The position numbers and the translations under genes were made by a program. DNA of 64,000 nt from CAYZXL01 sp964482435 (GTDB lineage: Bacteria > Auribacterota > JABMQX01): assembly GCA_964482435.1 (NCBI GenBank), contig CAYZXL010000003.1, positions 1 through 64,000 on the forward strand. Direction: 5' to 3'. The notes under the pieces were generated by a model. The model was given only the letters and a program-made list of their open reading frames with translations. It was not told the DNA's origin and made no database searches. Numbering within the stretch: the stretch's first letter is position 1; each line of letters starts with the position of its first letter. This document shows positions 61,077 through 64,000 of the stretch, in pieces.

Positions 61077-61793
61077 TCAATTCTCTCGCTTTTCTACCTT
61101 CCCGTGTTTGACGAGCTTCAGGGAGCCGTCCTGCACCAGGCCAATCCCAGGGGCATAGTATTTGTACTCCTTGGCGCCCGGCTCCAGAGGGGTAGTCTCC
61201 TCCACTTTCAGACAGTTCTTGAACTCCCCGGCCAGGGTGTTAACCGTCGCACTCATGCTAACGATTTCGGCCCGATCCATTGCCACCTTGGGGGCGATTT
61301 CCTGATAGTGCCTGGCCTTCAGCAAAACCTGTCCCGGCATCATCAGCCCGAACCTGGCGCCTTTCTCCCCCGCGAGCCACGCCCCTTCGCGGCCGACGAC
61401 CTTCCCGTCCTTGAAAATGTCCACCTCCTCCCCAAAGTAGAACACGCTGTTGGTCCGCTTGCTGATGGCGAAGAAGTTTCGAGAGACCTCAACCAGCTTG
61501 CCGTCCCTGGTTTCGCGCTCCTCGACCACTCGCGTTTCCACGCCGGCGATGGTCTTGGTCTCGTCAAGGACGGTAATCATCAGCCGTTCCTTCCCGCCCT
61601 CGAAAACCAACTGATAGCCAGGTTCCAGGATGAAATACGGGTTGCGCCCGGTAGCCGACAACTCTCCCTCTTCTATCCCAAACTCGGCCGTCCACGAGCT
61701 GTCCTCCTGGCTCTGCCCCTCGGCCCGCGTCTCCGTCCGGCACACAACTAAGCCCAGGGCGATGACAAACGGAAGCCAAAGAACCTTGCGCAT
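61077..61793 (-). CDS. Exported protein of unknown function
   Basis: A 238-residue protein. The signal peptide is MRKVLWLPFVIALGLVVC, which may be a lipoprotein signal with Cys near residue 18. The rest is beta-rich with YFILEPGYQLVFEGGKERL, VETRVVEERETRDGKLVEV and EYKYYAPGIGLVQDGSLKLV, a layout like that of proteins annotated as hypothetical with a TapB-like fold; I do not recognise the family. ATG 61793 follows GAGGAGG at 6-nt spacing. It is 48 nt after the PepSY-like gene and probably cotranscribed with it. Confidence 0.65.
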   Translation of the reverse strand: MRKVLWLPFVIALGLVVCRTETRAEGQSQEDSSWTAEFGIEEGELSATGRNPYFILEPGYQLVFEGGKERLMITVLDETKTIAGVETRVVEERETRDGKLVEVSRNFFAISKRTNSVFYFGEEVDIFKDGKVVGREGAWLAGEKGARFGLMMPGQVLLKARHYQEIAPKVAMDRAEIVSMSATVNTLAGEFKNCLKVEETTPLEPGAKEYKYYAPGIGLVQDGSLKLVKHGKVEKREN

Positions 61794-61841
61794 AACCACC
61801 CTCCTCTAAAATGTGTGGGATGTGAACCGTCGGCTAACAGC

Positions 61842-62444
61842 CTATTCATCATCCCCGTCGTTATCGTCATCCTCCTCGTCGCCGTCCTTATCCTCATCCG
61901 CGTTTTTCTTGAGGAGCGTTCCGTCGGCAGCGATTTTCAGCTCGAATTTCTTGCCATCAATCTTGACATCAACATCGTAAACGACCTTGCCGTCTTCCTC
62001 CTCTTTTTCAATTTCGCCAATCTCTCCGTTCGGCGCCTCAGTTTTCACAGTCGCCTGCACCGCCTCCGGCACATCGCTAAGGGCAACCGTCACGGCCTCA
62101 TCTTTGTCCTCTTCGTCGCCTTCCTCGCCTTCCTTCTCTTCCTTTTCCTCCTCCGCTTCTTTCTTGAGGACTGTTCCATCGGCGGCGATCTTCAGCTCGA
62201 ATTCCTTGCCCTCGATCTTGACGTCAACATCGTACACGACCTTGCCGTCTTTCTCTTCCTTCTCGATTTCCTCGATTTCCGCCCCTGGGGCCTCTTTATC
62301 TAAGGCCGCACTTACCGCCCCAGGCAGGTCTTCCACCTTGACCTTTACCTCCTTGCCCTTGGCGTTGATCATGCTTGGCCCGAAAGCCCAACACACGATG
62401 CCAACTGCAAGCCCTAAGACGAGAACAGCATATACTTTCTTCAC
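61842..62444 (-). CDS. Exported protein with two PepSY-like domains
   Basis: A 200-residue protein. After a signal peptide (VYAVLVLGLAVGIVCWAFG), two nearly identical units follow, each running from a LPGAVSAAL- or VPEAVQATV-type helix to GKVVYDVDVKI-x-GK-x-FELKIAADGT-x-LKK (about 40-95 and 120-178). They are joined and followed by Glu/Asp-rich linkers. The unit resembles PepSY-like (BLIP-related) domains found beside two-component systems. The start is GTG 62444 with GGAGG 7 nt upstream. The acidic tail could bind metal or calcium. Confidence 0.8.
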   Translation of the reverse strand: MKKVYAVLVLGLAVGIVCWAFGPSMINAKGKEVKVKVEDLPGAVSAALDKEAPGAEIEEIEKEEKDGKVVYDVDVKIEGKEFELKIAADGTVLKKEAEEEKEEKEGEEGDEEDKDEAVTVALSDVPEAVQATVKTEAPNGEIGEIEKEEEDGKVVYDVDVKIDGKKFELKIAADGTLLKKNADEDKDGDEEDDDNDGDDE

Positions 62445-62797
62445 CTGTCTTCCTCCTTCCGTGGTTTGGTTCTAATCGCCTTTCGCCCAATTTGGACATA
62501 CGCGAGCATCAAACCATAGTGAACATTAAGAGATCGTTAAAATCACTGCAACAATGATGAAGGGAGAAAGAACCAAGCGCAACATCCACGCGCTGGCAGA
62601 ATGTCTGTCGTTGCAGGGTCCTGCAAGCGAGCAGCCGCAAGAAGGGAGCCCAATCTTCAACAGTGCCTGGGGCTGTGAGAGATTTTCGGCGTGACAGGCT
62701 ATGTCTGAAAACCGATTCGCTTTCGAGGGATTAAAACGGGAGCATTTCAGGGAAAATTGCTTTCGAGGAATCGCCGAGGGGCTGTTGCCGTGAAGGC
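62445..62797. other. Regulatory/intergenic region upstream of the PepSY-like gene
   Basis: The lower part (62500-62541) carries the promoter and TTAA half-sites described separately. The upper part, 62545-62797, holds no convincing gene; it may be a leader or 3' region of the alpha-galactosidase-like gene. Confidence 0.5.
62513..62541 (-). promoter_or_regulatory. Candidate OmpR-type operator and promoter of the PepSY-like gene
   Basis: On the minus strand TTTAAC-N5-CTTAAT (62541-62525) gives two TTAA half-sites with 11-bp period, like the PmrA/QseB box. TTTAAC would double as a weak -35, with TATGGT (62518-62513) as -10 at a 17-bp spacing. The predicted transcript starts about 62 nt before the GTG start. 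Such overlap with the -35 is typical of activation by an OmpR-family regulator. Confidence 0.4.
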
Positions 62798-64000
62798 TCA
62801 TTTCAGCTTTTCGAATCTCGCGCGCCAGGAGACGGCTTTGTCCCTGGGATGCCTCAGCCAGAGGCGGACGAGGTGGGGAGAACCGGTGTCCGCTCTCGAT
62901 TCGGCGCAATCGGCGTTCATCTCCAGAAACTTATAGTTCCGCGGGACGTGGAGCGTCACGGAGTAGTTGTCTCCGCCCACGACTTCGGATTGTCCTCTCA
63001 GCTCGCCGCGGCCGTCATCCCAGCGGACGTCCTTCAACTCAACGCCTCCCTGCGTCACGTGCCGGCTACTGGAAAGGAACTGCGGGCGATCAAGCCTCGG
63101 ATGCACCGCGAGAACCCGGCATGCTGCCAGCTTTACAAGAGCCGTCAGGGAACCGCGATGTTCGCCGAGAAAAGTGTCCGCCCAGAAGTCGTAAACGAGG
63201 AAAGACGTGGAACCATCCAGGCCCAATCTCCGGAACGAAACGCTCAGGCTGCGGAACCGAGGCGACATCCTCATCTTCCTGACCGGCTGTAGAAAAGACA
63301 GCTTGAGGCTCGCTATGGCGGAGGCTTTCAGGACGGACGCAATCCTCTCGTTTTCCTTCCGGATCAGGCGGTTGTCGGCGGCAATCTTTCGGTGCAGTGC
63401 CGCGGGACGTTCGACTCCCTCGCACTTGTCGTTTTCCCTTAGAGTATCCACGTTCGCCTGTACCTGCCCGCGATAGCCCTCCGCGATTTCTCTCAGGGTC
63501 GGGTCCCAGTTGAACAGCCCAACGATGTGCCACTTCCCGAAGGGCTTCTCGACCTCCAGAACCCACACCTGCGGCGCCTCTTTCTCCAGGAGGTCAATTG
63601 GCCGCGCGGCTTTTCCGAACGGAGGAATAAGCTTTTTGATGGTGGATATTTTCTTCTCCTTCATCGAGACGAGAGAGTCCCCAAGAAAGAGGCATCCCCC
63701 GGAAAGCGCGATAAGCGACCCCAGGGCGCGGGCCTGGCTCACCGTCGCAGGGGTATTGACTGACAAATAGCCCGAGTCGTTCAGACAGACGGCGTTGTTC
63801 AGGTGATACCGAAGGGCAGCGGCTTTGACCCCCGATTCCCTGACCGTCTGCCAGCGTGCAGCATCCACGTCCCTGACTATTCCTGCCCCCTGAATCATTC
63901 CCAGCGTCGCCGGAAACGCGCTCTCTAAGCCGAGCAAAAACGCCCCGGGCTTGAGCCCCTTTCTCATTCCCTCGAGGAGGGACCGCACCGCCTCGTTTGT
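62798..64000 (-). CDS. Alpha-galactosidase-like protein, 3' part (partial)
   Basis: The window edge cuts the gene; 400 residues plus stop are visible and the reading frame is open to 64000. VDAARWQTVRESGVKAAALRYHLNNAVCLNDSGYL and GSLIALSGGCLFLGDSLVSM recall the C-terminal half of GH36/GH27-type alpha-galactosidases and related raffinose-synthase-like proteins, followed by a beta-sandwich end (WHIVGLFNWDPTLREIA, YSVTLHVPRNYKFLEM). The catalytic residues expected earlier in the protein lie partly outside the window, so activity is unproven. Confidence 0.65.
   Translation of the reverse strand, partial: TNEAVRSLLEGMRKGLKPGAFLLGLESAFPATLGMIQGAGIVRDVDAARWQTVRESGVKAAALRYHLNNAVCLNDSGYLSVNTPATVSQARALGSLIALSGGCLFLGDSLVSMKEKKISTIKKLIPPFGKAARPIDLLEKEAPQVWVLEVEKPFGKWHIVGLFNWDPTLREIAEGYRGQVQANVDTLRENDKCEGVERPAALHRKIAADNRLIRKENERIASVLKASAIASLKLSFLQPVRKMRMSPRFRSLSVSFRRLGLDGSTSFLVYDFWADTFLGEHRGSLTALVKLAACRVLAVHPRLDRPQFLSSSRHVTQGGVELKDVRWDDGRGELRGQSEVVGGDNYSVTLHVPRNYKFLEMNADCAESRADTGSPHLVRLWLRHPRDKAVSWRARFEKLK

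Overview
The window comes from a bacterium (bacterial EF-Tu/EF-G, RpoBC, tmRNA, Shine-Dalgarno sites, sigma70-type promoters), estimated by eye at about 56-58% GC. It has two parts. Positions 1 to about 32.8 kb form an unusually continuous ribosomal and transcription super-cluster, all on the + strand: tRNA-Thr, tuf, rpmG, tRNA-Trp, secE, nusG, rplKAJL, rpoBC, rpsL, rpsG, fusA, a second tuf, then S10, spc and alpha operon genes through rplQ. The secreted proteins in the second part (sulfatase-like enzymes, sialidase, beta-helix, NHL and FG-GAP proteins, DUF4380, and a C-terminal module ending in a FYR motif) recall Planctomycetota, Verrucomicrobiota, Hydrogenedentota or Sumerlaeota-like uncultured lineages. 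That placement is a guess; an RpoB/RpoC or concatenated ribosomal protein tree would decide it.

Layout. 1-1819: promoter, tRNA-Thr, tuf copy 1, rpmG, tRNA-Trp and a terminator. 1983-32840: secE to rplQ with tight or overlapping spacing, the rpmD (L30) slot empty and an 80-nt rpsC/rplP overlap. 32841-33657: intergenic DNA with a 248-bp MITE-like repeat flanked by a 9-bp target duplication, then a promoter for hisD-hisC-hisB (33697-36637). 36717-40662: three exported proteins. 41019-42739 (minus strand): tRNA-Glu, sialidase, tRNA-Val. 42821-44412: a second MITE-like copy and a DUF362 gene between inverted repeats. 44555-46859: CDP-alcohol phosphatidyltransferase, class I aminotransferase, DUF192 lipoprotein. 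46969-54541: sulfatase-family enzyme with Thr in place of the catalytic Cys, a large esterase-like thrombospondin-3 protein, a broken sulfatase paralogue and an FG-GAP protein. 54798-55149: tmRNA. 55378-57426: a 12-blade NHL protein. 57530-64000 (minus strand): histidine kinase and response regulator, ICMT-like methyltransferase, a secreted protein, a double PepSY-like protein, and the 3' part of an alpha-galactosidase-like gene.

How it fits together. The first half is the core gene-expression machinery; the two tuf copies look identical in nucleotide sequence, which implies gene conversion. The second half is an accessory region rich in exported glycan-related and adhesive or propeller proteins and in small mobile or hairpin repeats. 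Three exported proteins of different architecture (beta-helix, esterase-TSP3, NHL) end in the same kind of C-terminal module. The two-component system has a His-rich extracytoplasmic loop and lies near a PepSY-like gene whose putative promoter carries two TTAA half-sites 11 bp apart, suggesting a small envelope or metal-response regulon.
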